A stretch of 64,000 nt of DNA, from contig CAJNYU010000007.1 of assembly GCA_905331475.1 (NCBI GenBank), forward strand, positions 186,001-250,000, written 5' to 3'. Position numbers and translations under genes: made by a program. Origin of the DNA: Rotaria socialis (Eukaryota; Rotifera; Eurotatoria; Philodinida; Philodinidae). The notes beneath the pieces are model-generated. The model had not been told where the DNA came from. It saw nothing but the letters and a program-made list of their open reading frames with translations, and ran no database searches. Of the stretch, positions 32,727 to 45,351 are shown piece by piece. Positions within the stretch are counted from its first letter, which is position 1. Each line of letters opens with the position of its first letter.

Positions 32727-35700
32727 GAGTTCAATATCTAGAAGAAGTTTCTTTCGAGCATTATGAACGTTATTTGTTAATTCTCTCATCTAGTATCATT
32801 CCATAGTAAATGTTTTTCTTTTAATTTTTTCAGAGAACATCTATGTATGTGTGTGTGTATAGTTGTTACTTTTTAACTTCAGTTAACTTTTTATAATCGC
32901 GAATAAAAACATCCTAGAAAGAAAGAAAATTATCTTCAAAATACTGTTTGATTTCATAAATTGTATGCAATTATTATTATTAGGCAAAGTATGCCTTCTT
33001 AATATAAAAATGAAACAAATATTTAATTCTAAAACTCGATGAAACTCTTTCGAAAAAAAATTAGATCATTGTAATTAAATTACATGTGAAGTATCTTATA
33101 TCAGAATTGAATATTATCTGATCAACATTAATGATTTGTTTTTATTTTTTATTATGTTAACAACGAAGTTACGTTTAATATAGAAATTCTGTCATGAACA
33201 TTTTGATCATTTGAAGATTTTACTTTGACGTTCATCGTCTCATATGATTTTTAGGATGTGTTGCCACTCTCTAGAACGAGTCCATTTCCTGAAAAGCTGC
33301 AATTGGATGGTAAATTTATTTGAAAACTTTGAAGAGTATCGGATAAGATTTCCAGCTTCTCTGAAAATAGATTGTCGAAGGTGCAGAAACCTTACGGTTT
33401 ACTAAACTACTAATTTCAAATAATCTAAAAATACTATGAGAAACCAAAATGGCTAGTAGATCTGAGATATTACCTGAAAGAGTATGCGAGGACATTTTCG
33501 AAATTTTCAAAAATCTTTCATCAGAAGTTAGTTGAATTTTTCAACATCGTTGATCTCAATAAGGTTTACTTGGTCGCCGAAGTTGGTTTTCAAAGTGTCA
33601 AATACTTTTAGAATATTTCATACAGAGATTGCGATTAGTTTTCAAAAATCCTCATAGGATCAGTTTAAATGTTCAAGTTTTTATATTCTGATCATCGTGT
33701 TCGATGTTTTAGAGATTTTCCGATAACTGACATTTGTTACACGTTGAGTATAACATATTTTAATGTAAATCATTCTTGCTATGAAACGTTTTTTATTCGA
33801 AATTTGAAACCATGTCATATCCTTGAAGTAATCTAACTCAATTTTTACATCTTCACATTGGTCTGATTTTTTATATCTTCGAAGAAGCCACTCTTTAAAA
33901 ATGACACGTTTGGTAATAATTAAAAAGTTTTTATTCTCAACATGTGTATTCCGTTCTTCTTTTTTCCATCTAATCAACAATCGATCTTCTCAAAAATAAA
34001 TAAAAGGCCAAAAAAGACATTCCCTCGATATAACGATGAACGCCATCATCGGTCTATGAAATTCAAACGGACACTAAAAGACTATCGAAATTATCATCGA
34101 AATTGTCACGTAGACATAATCAATTTGATGGAAGTCCTGCAAAAGCCTATTGCTGTGTGTTTACGATCTCATCAAGCAATATCAATTTTATGGAATGAAT
34201 AGCGAGACAAAAACAATCAACTCACACGATACATTATTAATTATGATGTCGATGCATCATATGGCAAATTAATACTAGTTTTGTTTTATTTTATTTTCTG
34301 AATTCAAACTTTGAAGTTATTAAGGTATATTTTTAACAAAACAAAATTGATGCATTGATTTGGTCATATTTACGATACGAGCCAAATCATCATAAGCAGA
34401 TGCTTCAATTTGACACTTAAAGTTCAATATTATTCTTCTTTTCATTGTACATTATACACAAGTGGACAAGATATGTCAGAGTCAGTTTGATATTCATGAA
34501 CAAATAGCTTTTTCCTTTTAGTTATGCACGACATGATACACTATGCAAGTCTAGTTTCAGGAAAACAAGCGTTCAATATTCTTTTCTTTTGTATATTAGT
34601 TCATAAGCCATATTATAAAATATGCCAACGGCTTGTTAAAATATTCTATCTCTTCTGAATGAGTATCACAGCATGAGTAAGTTGCAGATAGTTACACAAT
34701 CAAAAACGTTCTCTATAGGTTTGCGTGGATACCGAATTTTGTTTTGCTTATAGGGTAGTAAGCCATGATTGATATTTTAATTTTTCACTAACCTTAGATC
34801 AATATCTCGCAATGCAACTAAACCATCAGGGAAGCTTAGTAAATAGACCTAAACTATTAAAACTCGTTAAATTTTTATAATCAGCGTAATCAATCGGTGA
34901 TCAATTATTCTCATGCAATACAAGTTTCTCAGTAATCTGCAAGGTCTAGACAAGTTAATTAAGTTTGGACTATTGTTTTTTTTATCTATTTTAGGAGGAA
35001 AGTCAGCATTTATTTATCATCTATGTTTACCTCGTTAAACTATATAACAAAAAAAGTCCATTTTCATGATTATATATTCTAGTATGTTTTATTTATTAGT
35101 AACTAATTTTCACTAATCTATATTATTTAGCAAGACGCATTTAGATAAAATCATGCCTGCAAGAAAATGTCAAATTAGATTAGATAGTATTTGACAGAAT
35201 AAAACAACTCTAGCCAAAAGGAATTATTAGCACGCGTCAATTACGGTGTTCGGATGAACATCATGTACTGGACGAACAATTCATAGAAATGTGGATTTCT
35301 CTGATAATTAGTTGGTATAATCAGTCAGAACCAAAAATTCAGATGGAATTTGTGTTGCAGATGAACTAATTTCCCGTTTGAAAATTCTCGTGAACTTCAG
35401 TCAAAACGTTTTTTGGTTCAAAAGTCCTAAAATACCTTCTGAAACACCCAGATTATAATGTTGGTAAGCAAAAGAGAGCAATTTGTTTTTATTGAACATG
35501 ACTGGAATTGATCAGAGTCAAAACAGTTTATCTTGTGATTTATTTAACCGAACATTTTTTAATTCAGATAAACTGGCATGTATCAGGTGCCAACATTACA
35601 AGACCAAATGATTACTTCCTTAAATGAAACTGTAAAGTACAGCAACTATTTACTTTTTTCAAGTTTTCAGTATTAGTTAAATACATGACAAGCTTTATCT

Positions 35701-36381
35701 TCATCGAGATTTTACTGATGTACATATTTCCCTATTAGATGAAAAAAAAATAGATTTTTTTTTTTCATTTAGCAAAACTATGCCGATTACAAAACATAAT
35801 TCCCTATTAAAATATTATATTATGCAAAGCATTTCCTTGCATTCCATAATTTAATAAAGTATCGTACAAAGTCGTCCTGGCCCTTTCACCTGCTCAAAAA
35901 CATTGTCATGTCAAATTTTTGTATCTTTATTCACTAGAAAAATGCTACAAAAATAAAATTTTTCTTTTGGTTTTGCTCATATTTAAAGGCCTACCAAAGA
36001 TACATGTTCTCAACTAAACAATCACCTTGTCAATACTCTACATATACTTCCTAATTGATATTGACGGAATCATAGTTCATATTATAGCTATATGCTGTAT
36101 GTCAGCAAAAGGTCTAGTCAACTTTTCTCGGATCATTGCTTTGCCTGATATTGATAAGTGCGGCGTAGAACTAATAAAAACCAACAAATTATTTTAGAAA
36201 GACTATTAGTTCCGCTGAAGTCTACTTTCATGCGAATTTCGACAAATTCTACTGAATTGATCATACTTATTTACAGGACATAAAATGCGTAATCAACAGC
36301 TTTTCATTAATGTTTCATTGAAATTAGATAGGTAAAGCGTTGAATCAATATAGACCAACGGATTATATTTTCACAGTAGTG

Positions 36382-36521
36382 GCAAACTTGAAACTTGAAT
36401 TCAGTTGAAAATAGAAAATTTCAACTTTCAACTCATAGCGATATGTGTGTGAGTCACGATTCTTCAGAATGCTATTGGTTTAAAAGTTGAAAATTTTCAA
36501 TTGAATTCAAGTTTCAAGTTT
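36382..36521. mobile_element. Small inverted-repeat element (MITE-like)
   Basis: The left arm begins CAAACTTGAAACTTGAATTC, and the right arm ends with the complementary GAATTCAAGTTTCAAGTTTG. The arms are about 40 bases, with an AT-rich centre of about 55 bases. No target duplication is evident. Confidence 0.55.
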
Positions 36522-38591
36522 GACATATACGTACTTTCAGAAAGATCATTATTTCAGTTAAAGTCGATTTGCGAGCTATTTTTTGATTATTTTTTCTAAA
36601 CTAATCATATTCATGTACATCACACACCCTGAACAGCTTGGTTTTTCATTCATACTGTACTGGACTCCTATGACTTAGGTGTAGAAATCGATTAAGTCCC
36701 GAGAATGCAATCTAGAGCTATCACTATTTTTTTTAAGCTCAGTCATGAGTTAATTCCAGTGGGTCTCACCTAACACTAAACGTTTTTAATACTTTTTTCT
36801 CTCCGTAATTAAGATCTTTCTCTACAATAAAAAGGATGATTTCCCAAATGTGAATATTAGACTAGATGGGATTCATTGATTTCTGCTAGGAATGAAGGTA
36901 ATATCAATTGAGTGTGGGCGTGGCATAAATTTGTTCATTCAAAAATATATTCGAGTCTAGACCTAAGAAATCCTATGTTTCAACATATTCTTAAATTACT
37001 TCTCGATATTTTATCTAGTACAATTGCACTAATATTATTTAGAAAGAAAATTCCTAACGAAACAATCTAGTTCTATCGAGTATCGATAAATAAATGATAA
37101 TAACATTAAGAATCACGTGTTTGAACATTTTCCTTGAAGATGAACAGATTCAAAGCAGAAAACAGGACTGACAAATCAAATGAGGAAACCTGGTGATTGT
37201 CTGACAAACACGAGAAATTATCTATCATCATTTTGTGTCTAAATAAAGTAACGAATTATACTATTAGAAGGCGTATCCAGAAATTGCATGAAATGAAAAA
37301 GGATCGAAGAATTGCTTGAAATTTTTTCCATTAATGAATTCTCTTTCTAAACGCTTGCTATCAGTATACTGAATTACCTTAAAAACAAAAGACCATCAAG
37401 ACAGTCGACTAGATTTCGTTTTTATTGAAAACTAACAGTCATTCGAAACCAAAATAATGTTTCAATTTTTGCTTAATTATTATATTGAATTGTAGACATT
37501 TCATGAGTGAGGAGTTGCAGTACAAAAATGATTGTTTGCTTTCTATACATGCCCAATAAAGTAATTATTGATTTGTCGAAGACCCATTATTTGCAAACAG
37601 TTCAAGCGTTAATATTTAAGCCAAGAACGTTTTGCTTATCGGAGAAAAAGAAAATATTTAGGAAGCCATTAATCTTGAGTCTTTCTTGTAAATAAAAAAA
37701 TTCCTAAGCGATTTAGAAAGCATCCATCGAAATTTTAATGAATAAAAGCGTCTTCAAGGAAATAATTTTAACTCGTGTTTTTAATAAAGCTATTGTTACC
37801 ATACAAAATATTCTATATTTATTTGTTTGTTTGTTTGTTTTTCTTTATTATTTCTTCAGATTCATTCAATCATCAGATAAATTTATTGTATATAATATCT
37901 CTTGTTTGTTTTTGAACTATGCCTATCAAAGATCACATCTGTTTATATCATACTATATTGAAGTATTATTATTATTATTATTATTATTGTTTCTCTTTCA
38001 TTTTTCTTTTTATACCTATGTATATTTCATTTGTGATAAAAACATTGTAGTTAATCATGAGCAATTTCCGATAGAAAAACAACAATGAAAAAGCGTGTTG
38101 TTCCTTGATCGATATTTTCTTATTCAAGAAACTCATCATAAATTCATTTCTTTCCGCTTCTTCCTCTTCTACTCTTTTATCTTACAAAGAATGTAAAGTG
38201 ATACAAAGGTAGATCACTACAAATTACTCGATAACCTGGCTAAACAAGGGTTGAGAATCGACGTCGACTACGGGGCGTATCTTTGGGGTTATTACCGATA
38301 TTTACTCCTTTTCTCTCTTTCGCTCTGCTATTCCCTTAGTTTCCGATTGTTCCGTAGAATACTAAGCACGAGTCTAACTAGAGAAAACACGAAAATGCTC
38401 TATTAGCAATAATCATGCGTTTTATTCATTTACTAACATATAACACAACAACGTTAGTGAATGAAAAAGAAAAAATACTTTGCTGATTATTTTTTTTGTT
38501 ATGAGCATTTTTTTTCTTCTTTTTGTTTGATTTATATGCAAAAAAGAGACGTGTCACAAATGATAGAGAAAGAATATGTTTGTAAGTGTGT

Positions 38592-38650
38592 CTCGTTCTC
38601 TCGTTCTCTCGTTCTCTCTCTCTCTCTCTCCCTCCCCCTCTCTTTTCTCA
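38592..38650. repeat. CT microsatellite
   Basis: Tandem TCGTTCTC and then (TC)n/(CCCTC) run on the plus strand. Confidence 0.8.
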
Positions 38651-39281
38651 CTTTCTCCCATTTATTAAGGAGAGGTTCCAGAGACAAACAGTTCTTTTCT
38701 ACTTCTCATTTTATCTCTAAGAGAAACAATCCAATACCATTTACGTAAGTTTACCAACACAATGCGTACATAATGCACATGTCTATATGAGTGCCATCAT
38801 TATTAATCTACACTTGAATGATTCGATTTCCGTTCTTTATCTTCCTATTCATATATTGAAATAGATTATCATTTTATGAAAACATATGTCACCATACTGT
38901 AAGTCTAAAAACAATGGTAGTACATTTAATAGAAAAAAAGAGCATCTCAAAGGTGCGATCAATCTTTTTCTTTCTTGCACATTTTCATTGTCTATTCGCG
39001 TTTTCGAGACGATGATTCTTCATGAACAGAAAAAACAAAATCGGAGATATATTCAGCAACTAAATCATTTTTACGTTATTTTATACCGTGATATTTGACA
39101 TAAATAGACATGCATGTTGATTTGTTACTTTTATATTTACAGATCAATCGGATTTTTAGTAAAAATGAAAATTTTCATTGTGTACACTTGTTGATTCTTG
39201 TTTTTTTTCTATGTTCTAGTATATCATTTTTTTCTCCTCATTACATAAAGTGAGAAAACTACTAATAAACCAATCGGCCCA

Positions 39282-40336
39282 ATGACTATGATGAAATCGA
39301 TGCCATCTTTTCTTGCAATTCTCATTTCCTTATTAGCAATCTTGGTAAAAATTGATTCTACTACTGCGATCGCTAAACCATTTGACGGAACTCATCGACC
39401 AAGATGGCTAACTGATTCCCATCGTAATCGAATTGAATTATTTAAAAAATGGCTTGGAAATAAACCTACCGGTAGTGCATCCAATGAAGGTTCTTCATCA
39501 CCTTATGATCTTTTACATCCTGTTCATCAATTTAAAGGTGCGCATTATTGTTGATTATGTTCTCTTGAGAGAATCTTCAAGTTTTTTTTATAGAACAAGA
39601 CTCATAAAAGGTAGCCGCATGATCTCTAGAGAATAAATTTCATTTTTGATTAGAATATGACCTAAATTCAAGTTAAAATTTGTTGTTAGAAAAGTTTAGT
39701 CGAATATTTAGGATGCATTGATCCATCGGAACCGTTTCAATGTCCGCAAAGTGAACGATGCATTGCACTTCAATTTATTTGCGATGGCCATTCAGGTGAC
39801 TGTCCAGGAAATGTTGATGAAAATGAAGAAACATGCATCGCAGGTAAGAATTTATTCTTCATATAGTACATAGAAATAAATTCGCATACTTTTTATTTTT
39901 TGTACTTTAGCTAAGCGACCAGCTAAAGAAAATATTGAAAAATTTCTTCAAGCTGAATATGAATTACATGATTTGAAACTATTTACATTTTTATTTGGAA
40001 ATAAAATTTCGAAAAGTATCGAAGAAAATAGTCCATTCTGGTTTGATACATTGGCGTCAGCCTTTTCAGGTTCAATTCTTTTCATTTTCATTGTTGAAAA
40101 ATATTTGTATAAGATAAAAATTAATTCTTGTTTTATGTTTAGTTGCAAAAACAATTCGTAATTTTGCTGAAAAGACACATATGTCTCCAGAGGAACTTAC
40201 ACATTTTCAAAATGTTATTCAAATGATACATGATGGTCGTTTAGAGGAAATTCCTATTTTTGCACAAGAAGCAGTTAATCAAGGTCTTGCATCGCTAGTC
40301 GAAAAGCTATACGAATCTGGCTTTATGGACCAATAA
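39282..40336 (+). CDS. Prohormone-4 / IDLSRF-like secreted protein with LDL-receptor class A domain
   Basis: This is a secreted neuropeptide-precursor-like protein. Four exons (39282-39537, 39700 or 39712-39843, 39911-40069 and 40143-40336) give 246 or 250 residues. It opens with a signal peptide (hydrophobic core FLAILISLLAILV, about residues 9-21, cleavage likely around TTAIA). An Arg/His-rich stretch containing RHPRWLTDSHRNR-type sequence follows (actual HRPRWLTDSHRNRIELFKKW). One LDLa domain has six Cys (CIDPSEPFQC, CIALQFIC, CPGNVDENEETC) with the calcium-binding D/E pattern. A conserved C-terminal helical part (MSPEELTHFQNVIQMI, ending LYESGFMDQ) resembles my recollection of the arthropod and mollusc prohormone-4 family. 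A KR pair follows the LDLa domain. Whether an active peptide is released is unknown. Two acceptors 12 bases apart serve exon 2 and differ by four residues. Confidence 0.7.
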
Positions 40337-43300
40337 ATAAGAGAAAACTACTGAATGGGAGTCATTTTTATTAATAACTATATCGTTCTTATAATCGTAT
40401 GCCTAGAAAAAAAAAGAAAGGAAATAATATATATATATACATATATTTATCTTTGTATTGATTCATGAATTGTTGCTAATTGTTACAGAAACAAGTATAA
40501 AAATCAACAAATCAGTATGTCGTTCCCTTTCATTTCATATTTAACAAAAGTTTCTTCAACAGCTTGTATTCTCTTGTCAAGATTATTATTTTATATCTAA
40601 CTAACAGAATGCTGCATAGCTGGATTGGAGAGTGAGAAGACAGTTTAGAATCTTATTTCTTTTAATAAAAAATTTTCTAATGATACAACGAATTCTAGAA
40701 AAACAAAAATTGACTACCAATGATGTTTTGCTACATCAAACAAACTTTTATTTGTATTTGATGGCACTGCCATTTCCAATAGATGATTTCAATATTTATC
40801 AAATGGCATGCGCATTAAGATTCTTTTCATTTTGGAGTAAGTTGCACCAAAGTCAAAAATCGAGCAGAAAAAAAATCATTTTATTATTACATGGTTGGAT
40901 AGGGCCGGATGAGTAGATCATGAATATCACCTTTTAAATGTTTCTAAGCTTACGTTTTGACTGAGAAATTTTCAAAATACAAAATGCACATGAAAAAGTG
41001 AATATTTCACTTTTTTCGAGAAAACTCGAAATTTACCTAGTTTAACAATGTTTTAGGTTTAAAAAACTATCATCATCGAATTCAGCATGAAAATCTGAAT
41101 CTACTGGTGTAACTTTGACCAGTAAAAAACATAAGTTTCATGTTTGAGGAGCTCAACTAGCTTTTCCATGTAAACACGTTGAAATTGATGTTTCGCAAAA
41201 TTATTTTTTTTGAAAGCAATTCTCGGACTTTCTTACATCATTCGAACCGCCAAGCAATAGCGAACAAAAGTATGCATTCAATTTTAAAAACATTGTTCTT
41301 TATCTGAGAAAATTGATTTTTACTAGATCGGTAGCTATAGGTTAAAGAATTGTACTCTTATTTCGAGATTTCGACTATCAAAACTTAATTTTCATGCGAA
41401 ATAAATATCAGATCAGAATCAGCATAAAAAGCAACATTGACTATCATAAANTTTTTCATGTGCATTTTGTATTTTGAAAATTTCTCAGTCAAAACGTAAG
41501 CTTAGAAACATTTAAAAGGTGATATTCATGATCTACTCATCCGACCCTATCCAACCATGTAATAATAAAATGATTTTTTTTCTGCTCGATTTTTGACTTT
41601 GGTGCGCCTTACTTTTATGAAAATATTGAATCTAACATACACAATAGTCCAGTATGCAAATAAAATTAGCGTAGTTTACATTTATTGAAAGAAGAAACTA
41701 TTTCAATTTCATCATGCAAAAAGACATTTTTATCATGAAAGCATTTTAAGATCTAGATTGGTAGACCAACAGCACAAAAAAAAGTATTGGTACAAATATT
41801 TCAAATCATATTTTTCAGATATCAAATCATATAAAGATGGTATTAAATAAAAAGCATATCATACTTTAGTACTAGCATGTACTAGTTATTATTCTGTTAT
41901 ACTAACTTGTCGTTTTCTATCAGCATAGTCAGTAGCATTGTTTTCATAGTGTTGTAATATATTCATTATTTAGATGCATTTTATAAGGATATCCGTGGGA
42001 AATTTATATTTCACGCGGGACAGTCTGCAGACGGGACTATTTAATTGACATAAGATTTCTAACGCAAATGAAGAGTAATATGATTATATCTATTTTCAGA
42101 GTAATATTTTCTTTTTTAGATTTGTGCGTATCAGAAATGAGTACATCACAAGATTCTTTGTCCTATCCTATGTTTTTTATCTTTGTTATGGTTTACGACA
42201 AGACCGGATACAAGAATTGTCATGTGCTCTAGTCATCTCTGATTCATACATAGATTGATGTCATACCACTAAATCTAATAATATAATCAAGTTAGAAATA
42301 CATATCCGATCTCTCTTCGACTATTTAACAATAAGACATGACTTATGAGGTTCGTCAAAAACTCAACACTTTACGATGATTAGTATTTCCTTTTTGATCT
42401 GAAAGTGCTGATTGTTTTCAGCACTCGCGATAAAATGATAATAGCTACCAAAGTTGAATGCATATAAAAATAGAATATAATAAATAATTGCCAAAATTTA
42501 ATGAAAATTAAAGCGTAATTATCGTCTAAGTCGATTCAGTATGTACTAAAAATATAAATGAAAGGCACTTTATTACGGAAAAATAATATATAATTTTTAA
42601 TATGAATTTCATTTCATTTGATATTTCTATTAGAATCGTAGCTAATTATTTTCTAAATATTGATAATAGACGTCATTAAAACAACGATTTACTCTATTTT
42701 GTTGCTTGAAATTTTATCAGCACTTAAATATTTAGTTTTTTTGTGGTGTTGTGATTCATCAGAGAGTCGACAGATGCACGCTTTTCTTTTTCTATAAGAG
42801 CAATTTGATCTAATAGTTCTCTAATCATAGTTCATGATGTTGAGAAAACTTAAAAAAAACGAGTGCTATTAAAAATTTATAGTGATGTTTGGTCCCTATA
42901 ATTTTCAATCAATATCATTCAAGATTATTTTCTGTCCTGCAATCGAATTGGGATACATGATCATGCCATTTAGATGAAGGCATTAGTGCGCTTGTGGAAT
43001 TGCTACTGCAAAGGTTATCTTGGTCTGTTGAATTAAACACGCATTATTTTCCTCATTTTTTATAGGAAATAATCTTGTTTTGAAGCTATTACTACAACAT
43101 TCATTTAATACTGTGAGAATGCTTTTCTGATTCATTGTTGCATAAATTAAAATAAGAATTGACATAGAAGAGAAAGGAAACTGAATATGATGTATTTCAG
43201 GATAAATCCAAGTTCTGTTGTAATTGTTCCTGTTTGCATTATTTTTATCAAGAAAAACAACATCAAATAACTATAATTCAATTCACATATTTGTACTTAA

Positions 43301-45351
43301 ATCAAATCATGGATAAGTACAAAGAATGGCATCGTACGTACTTTCGATATGACCTGTTTATTTTTACATAGTTTTTACATAGGTTAAGATTTTTATGAAT
43401 AAAAACATATTCGACAATATTCAATTTCTTTAATATGTCTATTGTCAGTCAAATATGCATTATATTTGTGACTTATTTTCGCATATTACTAGTCGTGAAT
43501 GATCAAATTGCGCATATAGTTATTTGCTTAAAATATTGCTTTTCTCTTTTATCCTGACGGCAGAAAAATTTTGATTTCATCACTACAATATGTGTCACAT
43601 CATTTCTGTTATATAATAACTCGATAAGACCATGACAAAGCAAAACAAGTACAGACCTTTATCTAAAAGAAAAGCAATAAACATTGAATAATTTGCCCTT
43701 TTGTATTTGCGTTTTTTCTTATCAATACTCGTTGAAAAAACCAATCCCCTTTCTGCCCCTTTTCTCATAATCATCGAAGTTTTCATATTTAAATATTGAT
43801 CGTGAGTCATATTTGTATCTAGTTAGTGTATGCTTACTTGCAAAAAAAATATAATTACAAAACATTTCGATCCTTTTTGTTTTCTGTTTTATATATTTGT
43901 CTGCTACATAAGAACCATAATTAGACCAATTCTCATAATAATTACTAATGAATCGTCATAAAAGATCGAATTTTCTTATTCTCTGTAATTTCGACATAAG
44001 AAAAAACAAAAAATATAGAGAAGCAGAGTGTTTTCTTTATTGTACGAAACTATAGTTCACAAGTTTATGTCATAAACATTAGCAAAACAAAAACAAAAAC
44101 AAGTACAGATAACAAAATTTCTCGTTTCTAATTTCATATCGTCTAAAATCGTTGTCATGGGAAAAATATTTCTATCGGAAAACCAATAATTTTCCTCCAG
44201 TGTAGTCCATCATAGGTATCAAACTTCTCCTTGAAAAAAATGGTGCATGTTTATTTTTAATTTTAAAACATCATTGTAATAAAAACTAGCCGATTAATTA
44301 ACTACAAAAGAATTTATTAAATAGATTATTTATCATTATTTGTTGATTGAAGAATCAACTTGAGACTCGTCTCTGATATAGTTTTATGGCTATACTTTGA
44401 ATGCATCATGAAATGTCATTAAACTAGATTGAAATATACTTTAGTTCATTGAGATGCGATTGAGTTGTAATATAACTATGACATAAAAAATAATTTCTTC
44501 CTAAATAGTAAGCAGTATTGTAAACTTTTTGTATAAAATTTTAGAAAAAAATCTTGTATCTATCAGTAAAAAAAAGGTCAACATTAATGTTCCTATAAGA
44601 GATAATACTGGTTTTACCTTTTTCTTTTTTTTTTATTGAGTTTAATTTGCGCTAACTTTTGCCGGGTGAAACAAACTACTGAGACAAAAACACCTGGGCA
44701 AATATTACATACTAGTCGACAAGAAAATAACTTGAATATGTTCCTGATGCCATTCTCTTATTTTTTTTCTCCCTTGGCAGACCACACATTCTGCCCACCT
44801 CTTTATTGGCAAAGTTGTAAACATTCTAAATACAAGTACTTGAAATATTCTGTCTAATATGCTTTTCACCCAATTTTTAAATTCATTTGATCAAGTGATG
44901 CGATGAATATTTTTCAAAACAATATGCAAAAAAGAATGCGCATAAGATGATGAAATATATGTCGATGATTGCATTTAAAAAAATACCCATTCGTTATTCA
45001 TTCAGCAGGCGTACGACACGCCAGTCGTTATATCGTTACTCAGATACTCTTTTTTTTAGTGTACTTAGTCTTACATATTTTCTCTATGTGACGATTCATA
45101 GCAACGACGAAAAGAAAAGAAAAAATTAAAATAAGGCATAAAAACAGGCACGCATGGCCATGCGCACACTGAATGCTACCTAACTAAGTAGAATTGTGTA
45201 CATTTTAGACAAAATATCAAAAACAAAATCACCTGCTCTCGTGACTAAAATATTCGTTTCAACCCCGGTATATATTTATATAATAAGGGTTGATAAAAGA
45301 GTGTATATTCTTGTGAAATAAAGTAATTTAACATATTGTGTTATTGATACA
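40337..45351. other. 5-kb stretch with no supported gene
   Basis: It holds an inverted-repeat element at about 40835-41614. A short frame at 40632-40916 gives a plausible-looking peptide but runs into the inverted repeat and matches no family I know. The rest is AT-rich with no convincing coding or RNA signal. Confidence 0.5.
40835..41614. mobile_element. Foldback element with ~160-bp terminal inverted repeats
   Basis: Arms 40835-40998 and 41452-41614 are near-perfect reverse complements. Shared pieces include GCACCAAAGTCAAAAATCGA, TTATTATTACATGGTTGGAT and AAGCTTACGTTTTGACTGAG. About 450 bases lie between them. The single ambiguous base of the window (n at 41451) falls exactly at the inner edge of the right arm. 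No transposase frame or clear target duplication was seen. Confidence 0.75.

Larger units (their letters stand above)
32727..39281. other. 6.5-kb stretch with no supported gene
   Basis: Open frames here are short, lack family motifs and are not extended by plausible splicing. The stretch contains an inverted-repeat element at 36382-36521, a (TTA)n/(TTG)n-rich patch near 37820-37990 and a CT microsatellite near 38595-38650. Confidence 0.5.

Noticed and set aside
33446..33620. Short plus-strand frame starting MASRSEILPERVCEDIFEIF, slightly like an F-box start
   Set aside because: It is broken by a stop after 28 codons and the following frame shows no leucine-rich repeat or other supporting domain.
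40632..40916. 94-codon plus-strand frame with hydrophobic and aromatic segments
   Set aside because: Its 3' end lies inside the foldback element arm, there are no flanking exons and no family is recognised.
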